A program made the position numbers and the translations under genes. Positions 1-10,601 of a stretch of DNA of 36,848 nt are shown here, piece by piece. Origin of the DNA: Phytophthora quininea. Its lineage: Eukaryota > Oomycota > Peronosporomycetes > Peronosporales > Peronosporaceae. The stretch's first letter is position 1. Each line of letters begins with the position of its first letter. The notes below the pieces were generated by a model. It saw nothing but the letters and a program-made list of their open reading frames with translations. It had not been told where the DNA came from and did not search any database. Where the stretch lies: assembly GCA_011947345.1 (NCBI GenBank), contig JAAVTG010000230.1:1-36848 (forward strand), read 5' to 3'.

Positions 1-809
1 GCAGGCAGCAGGTGGATGCCGAACTTCGGGCCGGCGTTGTTGTAGCAATGGATGGACACCCGCACGGCGTGGGCGTACTCCTCCGCCACCAGGTTGGAGA
101 AGCCCACGTTGCGCAGCATCATCTTGCGGGCCACGTCGTCGCAACCCTGGCGCATTTCCGCCTCCGACTTGCCTTCCCAGCGCGGCGCCATGTCGCGCTC
201 CATGAACTGGAGAAGGAGCGGAAGTTGTTGCCGATGTCGGGCTCGTTGGCGATGCGGGCGTCCATGTCCATCTGGTTGATGTCGAAGCGCTCCAGCACCT
301 CCTGCACCGGGTTGTCCGTCTTGGTGTAGTTCTCGAGTCCGTCGAACTGGATGTGCGTGTGGCCCGCCTCCTTCACGAGCTCCTGAAGACCGTTCTTGTA
401 CGCGCGGATGTTCTCGGGCGCGGCGCCCACGAGTCGCCGAAGACGCGGCCGTCACTGAAGATCGTGACCTTGCACCCGACGGGGTACACTTCCTCGATGG
501 ACGAGCAGAACTTCTCCAGCCGCGCCAGCGCGGGCTCCTCGGCGCGGTCAGGCAGCGGGCCCAGCACCTTTCCACCGTGGTTGGGCGTCTTGGTGGGAAA
601 CCCGGCAGCACGATCGTGATGGGCTCCTTGCGCTCCACGAAGCGGCCGATGGTCGTCTCCAGGAACTGCTTGCCCTTGGACTCGAAGTCGTCGGTCTTGT
701 CGTCGAAGTGGCTCTGCAGGTCGGCGAACTTGTTGAGGAAGTGCGCCGCCACCGCGTGCTTGTCGACGGCGGTGTGGTCGCCGGACTGGGCGGTTGCGTT
801 GGGTGCCAT
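1..809 (-). pseudogene. Isocyanide synthase-dioxygenase fusion, copy 1 (5' part only)
   Basis: Reading leftward from ATG at 809, the product begins MAPNATAQSGDH, as in copy 3 at 6375, and covers most of the DIT1/PvcA (isocyanide synthase) domain up to the motif KFGIHLL at the window edge. The family joins an amino acid and ribulose-5-phosphate to make an isonitrile; the yeast member Dit1 makes formyl-tyrosine for the spore wall. Relative to copy 3, one base is missing near 591 (run of C), 431 (gacctcg to gactcg) and 215 (ccaag to ccag), each shifting the frame. Copy 1 has the extra A near 677 that copy 3 lacks. It also keeps residues of LARLEKF that copy 3 has lost. Each copy therefore appears intact where the other is broken. 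The dioxygenase half would lie beyond the window. Confidence 0.85.
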
Positions 810-2486
810 GGTGGACGGTTGAGTGCGTGTTCTCGGATGAGGACGCGACTAGGAAGCGGAACGCTTTCCGGTGTAGTGTGATGTAGCTCGAAGCGTGCAA
901 ATCGAAGAATGCCTCGTGGTCGTTATAATCTGCACGTGATGACCATGACCACCACCGCCATGGCGCGTGCTTGGACAGCCCCGTTCTTCTCTGCTCTGCG
1001 CGTGGAGTGTAAAGATGGCGCTCATTGTTGGGGCTGCCATGCATCGTGGTCGACCGCGCCTGGCCACCAGCATCGCAGGTCTGTCCCGGACGCTGTGCAT
1101 GCCATCGCTGACGCGGTTGCCGTTGTCGGGAGACGAAAACGGGGCGCCCGCTTTCGGGTCATGCTGATGCCTTGGCTCGTCTTGGCCCACGATCTGGTGA
1201 TGATGCGACGGTAGTACCGTGACAGATAACGTCAATCTGAGTGCCGATGATTGGCTGGCAGCGCTGTTGACGCGGCTGAAAGATGCGTAAGCACCGCGGA
1301 TCTTCTGTTCGTCACATGGATACGCTCGCGCGACTAGACAACTGGCGACACGAAAGAGCCATCGCTGCCCGCGTTGCCCCCAGGCCTGGGAGCCCGTCGC
1401 AGCGCAGCAATGTAGACACCCCGTGGCATGTCATCTAACGTTGCGAAACTGCGACAAGGTAGTGGAAGCTGCCGCTGCCGCACCCTACACCTTCTTCAAA
1501 GACCGAAGGCGTGGCGTCCCGCAGGTCAAGCGCGACTGCATCGACTCACCCCAATGGTCTCCTTCTCACGGTCCTCTAGCGAAATTCGCCAGGAGCTCAG
1601 AAGATACTCATGGATTTGCAAGGGGATGCATTGCTTGAATGCATGGTGACAGACCTTCGGCACGGCACAGCATGCCGTGGGCGATGCAGATGAGCGGATT
1701 CCGGATACCGATCTACCGTTTGGAAGGTTGATCTCTGGCCAAACTAGAACCGACACCTTCGCCGCAAGGCTCACGCGGTGGATGCGTGCACCCGTCGAGC
1801 TCCAGCGGGCCCGGCGTGTGGCTGGCTGTTGCTTCCGGTGCGTCATATGATCGGTAGAGACAAGATGATGGGTCACACGGTGATCCATCGCGTCAGGAAG
1901 TGAGGAGACTTGTGTATCGCCCCACCGAGAAGCAAACCACAGAGGAAATCCCAGTCAATAATAGGTCTCGCGCGCTGGTCATTTGACTTGGCCTCCCAGT
2001 CTTCCTATTTCACAAGAGCGAAACGCTCGCTCGCAGTCCGCCCTACATTGGTCTCGCGGTCCGGATCCCACCACGCCCGTCCTGTGTCCCGCGCAAGAGC
2101 GAGAGCAAGTTGATCGATGACCAGGTTTACCTCAACACGGAAGCGTGAGCGCTGCAAGGAAACGAGCGCTGGAAAGCTGCCAGCTTTTGATCAGTGGTCG
2201 GACACTCACTTGTCCTCGTTTCGTCCGGAGCGGACCTGGACGTTGAGCTTTCCTAATGTGTTTCTCTTGCTCGACGGTGACAATGTCGACGTCCTAGCTC
2301 GGACGGTGTTGGTAGCACGCCTCGCATTGCGGCTTCGGCTCACCATGATCGGCACGACGATCTTTGGTGTGTGATGATGCAGTGGCCTTACTACGTCAAC
2401 CGTTCCTGGTCAACAAGTTCAGTTCCGTAGGCAGCGTGTCCCGTGCGGAAGACGACAACGAGTGGGCAGGCACCACGGCTCGACCG
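810..2486. other. Upstream region of copy 1, no recognised gene
   Basis: These 1.7 kb are mirrored at 4700-6374 upstream of copy 3, so they are the shared promoter-side flank of both copies. Short reading frames exist on both strands (for example 1526-1888 minus), but none shows a recognisable domain, and the mirrored copy of that frame is broken. No clear Inr+FPR promoter match was seen just before ATG 809. Confidence 0.6.
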
Positions 2487-2634
2487 TCGACTTTTTGTTG
2501 GTCCAGCCAGCACCGTCGATGCCCGGGGTCCTATTTCACAAGGTCACACTTGCTGTGACTAGCGGGGTCGCTGATGAGTTGGAGGTTGTGCAATTCAAGC
2601 CGCTGATCGATCAATCTTACATGACATCGGGAAT

Positions 2635-2649
2635 TCATTCTTCATTTTC
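2635..2649 (+). promoter_or_regulatory. Oomycete-type Inr+FPR core promoter of copy 2
   Basis: TCATTCTT matches the oomycete initiator (YCAYTYYW), and the adjoining CATTTTC matches the flanking promoter region (MWTTTNC). It lies about 40-55 bases before ATG 2690, the usual distance for this promoter type. This fits transcription of copy 2 from its own promoter inside the loop. Confidence 0.6.
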
Positions 2650-2689
2650 CCGGCACGCCTCGCATCCGCTCAATCACACACTCAGCACG

Positions 2690-4554
2690 ATGGCTCCGAA
2701 CCTCGACCAGACGAGCTTCGTGGACGAACTTCGCCCGCCCTGACCTGTTGGTCCGACGAGAGAAAGACCGAGGTTTGGGAGCACTTCCTTGAGAAGTTCG
2801 CCACCATCCAGAGCCGATTTCCAGCGCCGCTCGACCGCTTCGACACAGAAGGGAAACCAAAGATGAAGAAGATTGTGATGAACCTCATCGAGCGCCACGC
2901 GCCGATCACACTGGTACTGCCGTCGTTCCCGTTCAAGTCTCCAAACTCGATGGACAAGGTTTTAGGCAAGCTGCCCGACCGCGCCGAAGAGTTGTCCATG
3001 GAGCGTCTCGAGCGCTTCTGCGTGGAGGTGGAGGAGGCGTATTCGCCCGGCTGTAAGATGGTCATCTTTAGCGACGGACGTGTCTTCAACGACCTCCTCG
3101 GTGTGAGCCTGAGCGACCTACGAGCGTTTGAGGACGAGATGCAGCACATGGTGAAGGAGGCTGGGCACACGCACATTTACTTTGACTCAATGGACAACTA
3201 CGTGAAGAATGTAGCCGACCCAATTCCGGAGATCCTCGAGCGGTTCAATGTGCTGCACATGGATTTCGACGCGCGCATCAAGTTGGAGCCGACCATCCGC
3301 ATCACATACTGCTCCTTTGCAAGTTCCTCGAGCGTGATCTGGCACCGCAGTGGGTCGGAATATCGCGCACAGCCATGAAGCGGAGCTGCGGCAAGATTGC
3401 CAAGCAGATGATGCACCGCAACGTCGGTTTCTCACATCTCGTGGACAACTCATACCCGAACGCTGCGGATCTCCATCCACCAATACGACAATGCAGGACC
3501 GAAATTCGGCATCCACCTTATCCCACAGAAGTCAGGAAACCCGCGGACGCCATGGCATTCCGTTGTTTGTGAAGACATCGACGGCACCCCACACACAGTG
3601 GATTTAAAGAACGTCGACACGGACAAGTACGCCCTGACCTACAAACACGGCCGCAACTGGGGGTACGTCGAGCGACCGGCCTGTACCGCCGAGGAGATGG
3701 CGCAGTGGGCCCCGTCGAGCTCGTTCGCACGCACATGTTCGTCATCGCGCGCCATCGAGGGCTTCCCGGAGCCGTCCATCATGGACGTGCCGCGAGAGGC
3801 CATCCGCAGCCTCGTGCTCAAGTACGGCGTGGTGACGCTGCGCGGCTTCAAGCAGGACGACGACTTCGAGACGGCCACGGAGCGCTGGGGGGACTGCAGT
3901 GGCCCAAGGGCACGTTCGCGGCCGGCAACATCTTCGACATCAAGACGGAGCGCGGCACCAAGCTGCCGGCGCAGACGCTCGAGGCCATGTCGTTCCACTA
4001 CGACGGCATGTTCAAGAAGAAGACGCCCGACGCCACGGAGCTGGGCGACGCGCCCGTCTTCATGTTCTTCCACTGCGTCGAGGCGGCGCCGCCCAGGACG
4101 ACCCCAAGCACGGCAACACGCTCATCACCGACACGCGCCGGCTGCTGTCGGCGCTGCCCGACGAGACCGTGGAGCGCCTCAAGCAGATCTCGCTCACGTA
4201 CCGCACGTCGCTGTTCGACCAGGCCGACCTATTCCACACGTCGCCCGTGGTGGTGACGCACCCGATGACGGGCGAGTTGGCGCTGAGGTATCACGAGCCG
4301 TGGGGTCTGAGCTCACCAAGATGCACCCGACGTACGTGTCGTCGGTGGGCTACGACCCAAAGTCGAACCAGAAGGACGAGGCCGCCGAGTTCGTGACGGA
4401 GACGCTGCAGCGCCGACTGTACTCGGAGGAGTTCTGCCACTGGCACCAGTGGGTCAAGGGCGAGTTCGTGGTCATGGACAACATCTCGCAGCTGCACGCG
4501 CGCACGAAGCTGGGCATGGGCGGCCGACACATGCGTCGCATCCACTTCAACTAG
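2690..4554 (+). pseudogene. Isocyanide synthase-dioxygenase fusion, copy 2 (chimeric, frameshifted)
   Basis: The start ATG 2690 begins MAPNLDQTSF. The first half (to about 3605) is a DIT1/PvcA domain with the family motifs LVLPSFPFKSPN, KLPDRAEEL and MVIFSDGRVFNDLLG, but it differs from copies 1 and 3 at many residues. From about 3609 to the stop at 4554 it is almost identical in DNA to copy 3, covering the linker and the TauD/PvcB-type dioxygenase with HYD near 4000 and LHAR near 4495. After the stop the sequences are unrelated. Frame breaks occur near 2740, 3310 and 3465. In the shared half there are small deletions near 3714 (7 bases), 3750 (2), 3893 (4), 4094 (1) and 4307 (1). It has the Inr+FPR promoter at 2635. 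As given it cannot encode one protein; whether the breaks are real is open. Confidence 0.85.
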
Positions 4555-4699
4555 GTTGGAGGTTAGTGTTGAAATTACTAGATGACAAGAATGAAAATGT
4601 TTCCAAGTTTTGATATCTATCTGCTCAGATGTCTGAAAAACCAAACACAGGCACAGCGACATAATTGCTTTGAAAGCAACAACACTAGCACAAAGGAGG

Positions 4700-7176
4700 C
4701 GGTCGAGCCGTTGTGGCTGCCCACTCGTTGTCGTCTTTCTCCGGGGGACACTGCCTACGGGACTGAACTTGTTGACCAGGAACGGTTGACGTAGTAAGGC
4801 CACTGCATCATCACACACCAAAGATCGTCGTGCCGATCATGGTGAGCCGAAGCCGCAATGCGAGGCGTGCTACCAACACCGTCCGAGCTAGGACGTCGAC
4901 ATTGTCACCGTCGAGCAAGAGAAACACATTAGGAAAGCTCAACGTCCAGGTCCGCTCCGGACGAAACGAGGACAAGTGTGAGTGTCCGACCACTGATCAA
5001 AAGCTGGCAGCTTTCCAGCGCTCGTTTCCTTGCAGCGCTCACGCTTCCGTGTTGAGGTAAACCTGGTCATCGATCAACTTGCTCTCGCTCTTGCGCGGGA
5101 CACAGGACGGGCGTGGGTGGGATCCGGACCGCGAGACCAATGTAGGGCGGACTGCGAGCGAGCGTTTCGCTCTTGTGAAATAGGAAGACTGGGAGGCCAA
5201 GTCAAATGACCAGCGCGCGAGACCTATTATTGACTGGGATTTCCTCTGTGGTTTGCTTCTCGGTGGGGCGATACACAAGTCTCCTCACTTCCTGACGCGA
5301 TGGATCACCGTGTGACTCATCATCTTGTCTCTACCGATCATATGACGCACCGGAAGCAACAGCCAGCCACACGCCTCGGGCCCGCTGGAGCTCGACGGGT
5401 GCACGCATCCACCGCGTGAGCCTTGCGGCGAAGGTGTCGGTTCTAGTTTGGCCAGAGATCAACCTTCCAAACGGTAGATCGGTATCCGCTCATCTGCATC
5501 GCCCACGGCATGCTGTGCCGTGCCGAAGGTCTGTCACCATGCATTCAAGCAATGCATCCCCTTGCAAATCCATGAGTATCTTCTGAGCTCCTGGCGAATT
5601 TCGCTAGAGGACCGTGAGAAGGAGACCATTGGGGTGAGTCGAGTCAGTCGCGCTTGACCTGCGGGACGCCACGCCTTTCGGTCTTTGAAGAGGTGTGTGG
5701 GTGCGGCAGCGGCAGCTTCCACTACCTTGTCGCAGTTTCGCAACGTTAGATGACATGCCACGGGGTGTCTACATTGCTGCGCTGCGACGGCGGCTCCCAG
5801 GCCTGGGGCAACGCGGGCAGCGATGGCTCTTTCGTGTCGCCAGTTGTCTAGTCGCGCGAGCGTATCCATGTGACGAACAGAAGATCCGCGGTGCTTACGC
5901 ATCTTTCAGCCGCGTCAACAGCGCTGCCAGCCAATCATCGGCACTCAGATTGACGTTATCTGTCACGGTACTACCGTCGCATCATCACCAGATCGTGGGC
6001 CAAGACGAGCCAAGGCATCAGCATGACCGTGAAAGCGGGCGCCCGTTTTCGTCTCCCGACAACGGCAACCGCGTCAGCGATGGCATGCACAGCGTCCGGG
6101 ACAGACCTGCGATGCTGGTGGCCAGGCGCGGTCGACCACGATGCATGGCAGCCCCAACAATGAGCGCCATCTTTACACTCCACGCGCAGAGCAGAGAAGA
6201 ACGGGGCTGTCAAGCACGCGCCATGGCGGTGGTGGTCATGGTCATCACGTGCAGATTATAACGACCACGAGGCATTCTTCGATTTGCACGCTTCGAGCTA
6301 CATCACACTACACCGGAAAGCGTTCCGCTTCCTAGTCGCGTCCTCATCCGAGAACACGCACTCAACCGTCCACCATGGCACCCAACGCAACCGCCCAGTC
6401 CGGCGACCACACCGCCGTCGACAAGCACGCGGTGGCGGCGCACTTCCTCAACAAGTTCGCCGACCTGCAGAGCCACTTCGACGACAAGACCGACGACTTC
6501 GAGTCCAGGGCAAGCAGTTCCTGGAGACGACCATCGGCCGCTTCGTGGAGCGCAAGGAGCCCATCACGATCGTGCTGCCGGGTTTCCCCACCAAGACGCC
6601 CAACCACGGTGGAAAGGTGCTGGGCCCGCTGCCTGACCGCGCCGAGGAGCTCGCTGGCGCGGCTTTCTGCTCGTCCATCGAGGAAGTGTACCCCGTCGGG
6701 TGCAAGGTCACGATCTTCAGTGACGGCCGCGTCTTCGGCGACCTCGTGGGCGCCGCGCCCGAGAACATCCGCGCGTACAAGAACGGTCTTCAGGAGCTCG
6801 TGAAGGAGGCGGGCCACACGCACATCCAGTTCGACGGACTCGAGAACTACACCAAGACGGACAACCCGGTGCAGGAGGTGCTGGAGCGCTTCGACATCAA
6901 CCAGATGGACATGGACGCCCGCATCGCCAACGAGCCCGACATCGGCAACAACTTCCGCTCCTTCTCCAAGTTCATGGAGCGCGACATGGCGCCGCGCTGG
7001 GAAGGCAAGTCGGAGGCGGAAATGCGCCAGGGTTGCGACGACGTGGCCCGCAAGATGATGCTGCGCAACGTGGGCTTCTCCAACCTGGTGGCGGAGGAGT
7101 ACGCCCACGCCGTGCGGGTGTCCATCCATTGCTACAACAACGCCGGCCCGAAGTTCGGCATCCACCTGCTGCCTGC
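4700..7176. repeat. Right arm of inverted repeat 1
   Basis: Reverse complement of 1-2486. It contains the upstream flank (4700-6374, with no recognised gene of its own) and the first 800 bases of isocyanide synthase copy 3. The mapped end at 7176 is set by the window's left edge and not by loss of similarity. Confidence 0.93.
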
Positions 7177-8219
7177 CAAGGACATCTCCGAGCCGCGCAC
7201 GCCGTGGCACTCGGTCATCTGCGAAGACATCGACGGCACGGTGCGCGCCATGGACCTGAAGGACGTCGACACGGACAAGTACGCCCTGACCTACAAACAC
7301 GGCCGCAAGTGGGGTACGTCGAGCGACCGGCCTGTACCGCCGAGGAGATGGCGCAGTGGGCCCCGCTGCACGTCGAGCTCGTTCGCACGCACATGTTCGT
7401 CATCGCGCGCGCCATCGAGGGCTTCCCGGAGCCGTCCATCATGGACGTGCCGCGAGAGGCCATCCGCAGCCTCGTGCTCAAGTACGGCGTGGTGACGCTG
7501 CGCGGCTTCAAGCAGGACGACGACTTCGAGACGGCCACGGAGCGCTGGGGGACGTGCTGCAGTGGCCCAAGGGCACGTTCGCGGCCGGCAACATCTTCGA
7601 CATCAAGACGGAGCGCGGCACCAAGCTGCCGGCGCAGACGCTCGAGGCCATGTCGTTCCACTACGACGGCATGTTCAAGAAGAAGACGCCCGACGCCACG
7701 GAGCTGGGCGACGCGCCCGTCTTCATGTTCTTCCACTGCGTCGAGGCGGCGCCGCCCGAGGACGACCCCAAGCACGGCAACACGCTCATCACCGACACGC
7801 GCCGGCTGCTGTCGGCGCTGCCCGACGAGACCGTGGAGCGCCTCAAGCAGATCTCGCTCACGTACCGCACGTCGCTGTTCGACCAGGCCGACCTATTCCA
7901 CACGTCGCCCGTGGTGGTGACGCACCCGATGACGGGCGAGTTGGCGCTGAGGTATCACGAGCCGTGGGGGTCTGAGCTCACCAAGATGCACCCGACGTAC
8001 GTGTCGTCGGTGGGCTACGACCCAAAGTCGAACCAGAAGGACGAGGCCGCCGAGTTCGTGACGGAGACGCTGCAGCGCCGACTGTACTCGGAGGAGTTCT
8101 GCCACTGGCACCAGTGGGTCAAGGGCGAGTTCGTGGTCATGGACAACATCTCGCAGCTGCACGCGCGCACGAAGCTGGGCATGGGCGGCCGACACATGCG
8201 TCGCATCCACTTCAACTGA
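6375..8219 (+). CDS. Isocyanide synthase-dioxygenase fusion, copy 3 (most complete; three frameshifts as given)
   Basis: Start MAPNATAQSGDH at 6375; stop TGA at 8217-8219; about 610 residues if the frame were continuous. Residues about 1-310 are a DIT1/PvcA isocyanide synthase domain: TIVLPGFPTKTPN, GPLPDRAEEL and VTIFSDGRVFGDLVG (6719-6736 for SDGRVF). The C-terminal part is a TauD/PvcB-type Fe(II)/2-oxoglutarate oxygenase. It has the metal-binding HxD (HYD, 7659-7667), the distal His in LHAR (8157-8168) and a terminal MRRIHF with the Arg expected to bind 2-oxoglutarate. In bacteria PvcA/IsnA makes an isonitrile and PvcB/IsnB oxidises it; here both steps would sit on one chain. One-base losses near 6508 (A run), 7316 and 7551 (G runs) shift the frame, and about 9 bases are missing near 6655 relative to copy 1. 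All fall in short repeats, so an intact gene with assembly errors is a real alternative. AATAAA follows at about 8265. Confidence 0.82.
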
Positions 8220-9830
8220 GGATGTCAGCGTTTGGTAGTTGTCGCAAGGAAGTGTGGCTGAAAAATAAAAGTAACTTTAAAAATGCTGTCGTTCGTCTTG
8301 CACTAGTAGTTCATGCGACTCGTTCTTCAAAGGATAGCTTATATTTCAATGGCTGGGTCAGCGTACATGACGTGCAGCCCCAACAGCTCTTGTATGGACC
8401 ATCCTTCCTCTATTCAATCTCTAACACCAGCTTAGAACGAGACAACCGAGCGCAATTCGTTCGGCAGACATACGCTCTTGTCTGGGAGCGAGGAGACGTA
8501 GGCCTCCAGTGCCGTGTCCACACGCTCAGCCTCGGATTTTCATTTATTTTTTCCACGTTGCAGCAACACTTGGTTATCCCGAAAAGTAAGTAAGGATATT
8601 AGCGTGTGGTTGGAATGGGAAAAACAAATATTTATCTTTGACAGCACCGCGTGAGAATACAGCCGTACTAACGATAATACGTGAATTGTCAGTATTGCTC
8701 GTTTTCCACAGCGCGTTGTTTAACGATCGAAGCTACTGTACGCTTTCTTTAAAAAACGCTACTGCGATGTATTATTGTTTAGTTGTACAACAGAGATCGC
8801 TGTCATTTTACCAAATCAGTATCGCATTCCATGAAGTTTTCTAATAAGCACCACTTCCGGTATATGTTTCGAGATGTATTCGAACCGCTTCAGTACACGC
8901 TGCAAGCTTTCCACCATAGCTCTCGGATATTGTACCGGAAAGCAAGTACATGTTCACCGTGGTAATCCTCGTGCCACCAGTTGAGAGTTGATGAGGATAT
9001 TTGGGTCTGACGTCGCTGCTGGTTGGGGTTATCAGGCGTTCAGAGATTAGATCACCGGAAATCTAACAACAGAATGTACTTGGTTTTCGCTCGACCGCCC
9101 GGACAGGATTCTCGATGCATGGCAGCGGTAGGACATGTCTGGAGCACCTTGGCAGTCGCGATCTCCGTGAACACGTCTTCTGCAAGATATTCGAAGTAAC
9201 AGCAGCACTTGAAAGCGCCGTCAAGTGACTCGGTTTCGCATGGGTACGTCGGCAAATTGTGTGCTAATTGCTTTCTTGTTCCCATCCACTCGTGTCTGGC
9301 ACCACCGCCAGCGATCCTATCCAGCAAAACTTGAAACTTCACACTGCTCGATTCCAGAGAGCTGGCTGGCACTTGCGTCAACTACAAGCCTTCGCTGACA
9401 TACTTTCATCTGTCGATGGCAATACTTTTGTTCTGTAGATATGCGTCACTGGTGAATTGACGTTGACAACGTAGGACAAGCTGCCATGGACAACTGTTGA
9501 CAGTCTAACAGCGACGTACGTACCTTCTCCATTATGCACAGATAAGCCTTCTTGGGTCGTCGCTCTAGCATGCTGTGAGGTCCCTTGGCTGAAGATCAAG
9601 TGCAGGTCGCTCGATCTGAGGACAGAGCGGTTGTATTTTGAGTGGCGCAGTTTCTGCTGTGGTCAGGCTATCAGCCAGAATTATCTTCTCGAGCCAATTC
9701 ATTTTACAGGAATATATCTTGGACTCGGTTGGTTGTCGATCTCCTCAATAGACAGATTGTAGTCAGGTAAGGCGCACGCTCACTAAAGAAGAGAATTGCA
9801 GTCGTCAAGGATCACGTCGCCAGAATTTCG
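8220..9830. other. Intergenic, AT-richer, no recognised gene
   Basis: After a possible polyadenylation signal (AATAAA, about 8265), 1.6 kb of lower-GC sequence contains only short reading frames without known motifs. Nothing supportable is seen on either strand. Confidence 0.6.
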
Positions 9831-9833
9831 TCC

Positions 9834-10546
9834 GTGAAACGATGGGCAGGACCACTATATTCGCTTATGAAAGCGCAAGCTGAAGAAAGCTTCTTTGGCA
9901 AGAAACATTTCGGCATGAAGACGAGTGGTGTTCAACGGCAACAAGTGAAGAGCTTCTTGGAGATAATGAAGAACGTCAACATTCTGGAGTCATTCACGGC
10001 GCACTTGGTGTGCTTTACTGGTGGACATTGGCATCTTCATGGGAGTTGACGACTTGCCAAGCAGTACATCCATCGCGCACGCGGAAGGCTTCATGTCGAT
10101 ACTCATGCACGTTGACAGCCACCGATGATATTGAGCAGAGTTTGCTGATTACGATTGCTGCAAAGAAATTCAATCTTGGCAAGAGATTCGTCACGGTACC
10201 CCGTTCTACAGCACGACATCCAACCCTTCTTGTGCGATGCATTAATGCGGAGGTGTGGCAATGCTTATTGTTGTGGATTTCGGCGCTATGATTGCCTCTT
10301 CCTGGTCAGCGTGTCATCGGCAAGTTCATAATGATCGAGGACGATGTCTGGATCGGCGGAGGCACGGTAGCTGTCCTGGGGGTTCGGATCGGATCATTAG
10401 CACTCTACACACTCCTCCTATATGCGTGTAACTCGGCCAAGGTTTTCGTCCATAGTCTTCTTTGTGGACTCTGGAGGGTTTTCGCTGTTGGGTTTACGGA
10501 ATCGAGCAGGTCTGGAAGGACCGTAATTTTCTTCGACATTCGTTGA
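9834..10546 (+). pseudogene. Decayed hexapeptide-repeat acetyltransferase (maltose O-acetyltransferase-like)
   Basis: The clearest part is at 10325-10395, reading IEDDVWIGGGTVAVLGVRIGS. This is the conserved left-handed beta-helix block of the LbH_MAT/NodL acetyltransferases, which move acetyl groups from acetyl-CoA onto sugars. Just before it, ARHPTLLVR near 10210 resembles the family's THP motif, and WAGPLY near 9845 resembles the N-terminal AGELY motif. After it, NSAKVF near 10430 resembles the terminal GNPAKV. These pieces lie in different frames with stops between them, so the gene is broken unless undetected introns join them. The bounds are approximate. Confidence 0.55.
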
Positions 10547-10601
10547 TCGAGTCTACAAACTGGCAAACGAAGTGAAGACGTTGGGCTATTCGCCGCAGAT
10601 T

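Larger units (their letters stand above)
1..2486. repeat. Left arm of inverted repeat 1
   Basis: This arm is the reverse complement of 4700-7176. Position 1 pairs with about 7176 and 2486 pairs with 4700, where similarity stops at the shared motif cgaccg/cggtcg. It holds the 5' part of isocyanide synthase copy 1 and about 1.7 kb of its upstream DNA. The arms match almost base for base, with scattered one-base indels and few substitutions, and similarity falls off somewhat toward the loop (2400-2486). The repeat runs off the left window edge, so its full length is unknown. Confidence 0.93.
2487..4699. other. Loop of inverted repeat 1
   Basis: This 2.2-kb unique spacer between the arms holds isocyanide synthase copy 2, about 200 bases of its own upstream DNA and about 145 bases downstream (4555-4699). 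The unique loop argues against a simple fold-back sequencing artefact, in which the arms would touch. Confidence 0.85.

Noticed and set aside
1..7176. Fold-back sequencing artefact explaining inverted repeat 1
   Set aside because: Not favoured: arms are separated by 2.2 kb of unique sequence with its own gene and promoter, and they differ in indels. A haplotype-merging error is not excluded.
6362..7300. 312-residue open frame on the minus strand across isocyanide synthase copy 3
   Set aside because: Antisense shadow of a GC-rich gene; composition is repetitive Val/Leu/Arg/His and the plus strand carries the recognisable motifs.
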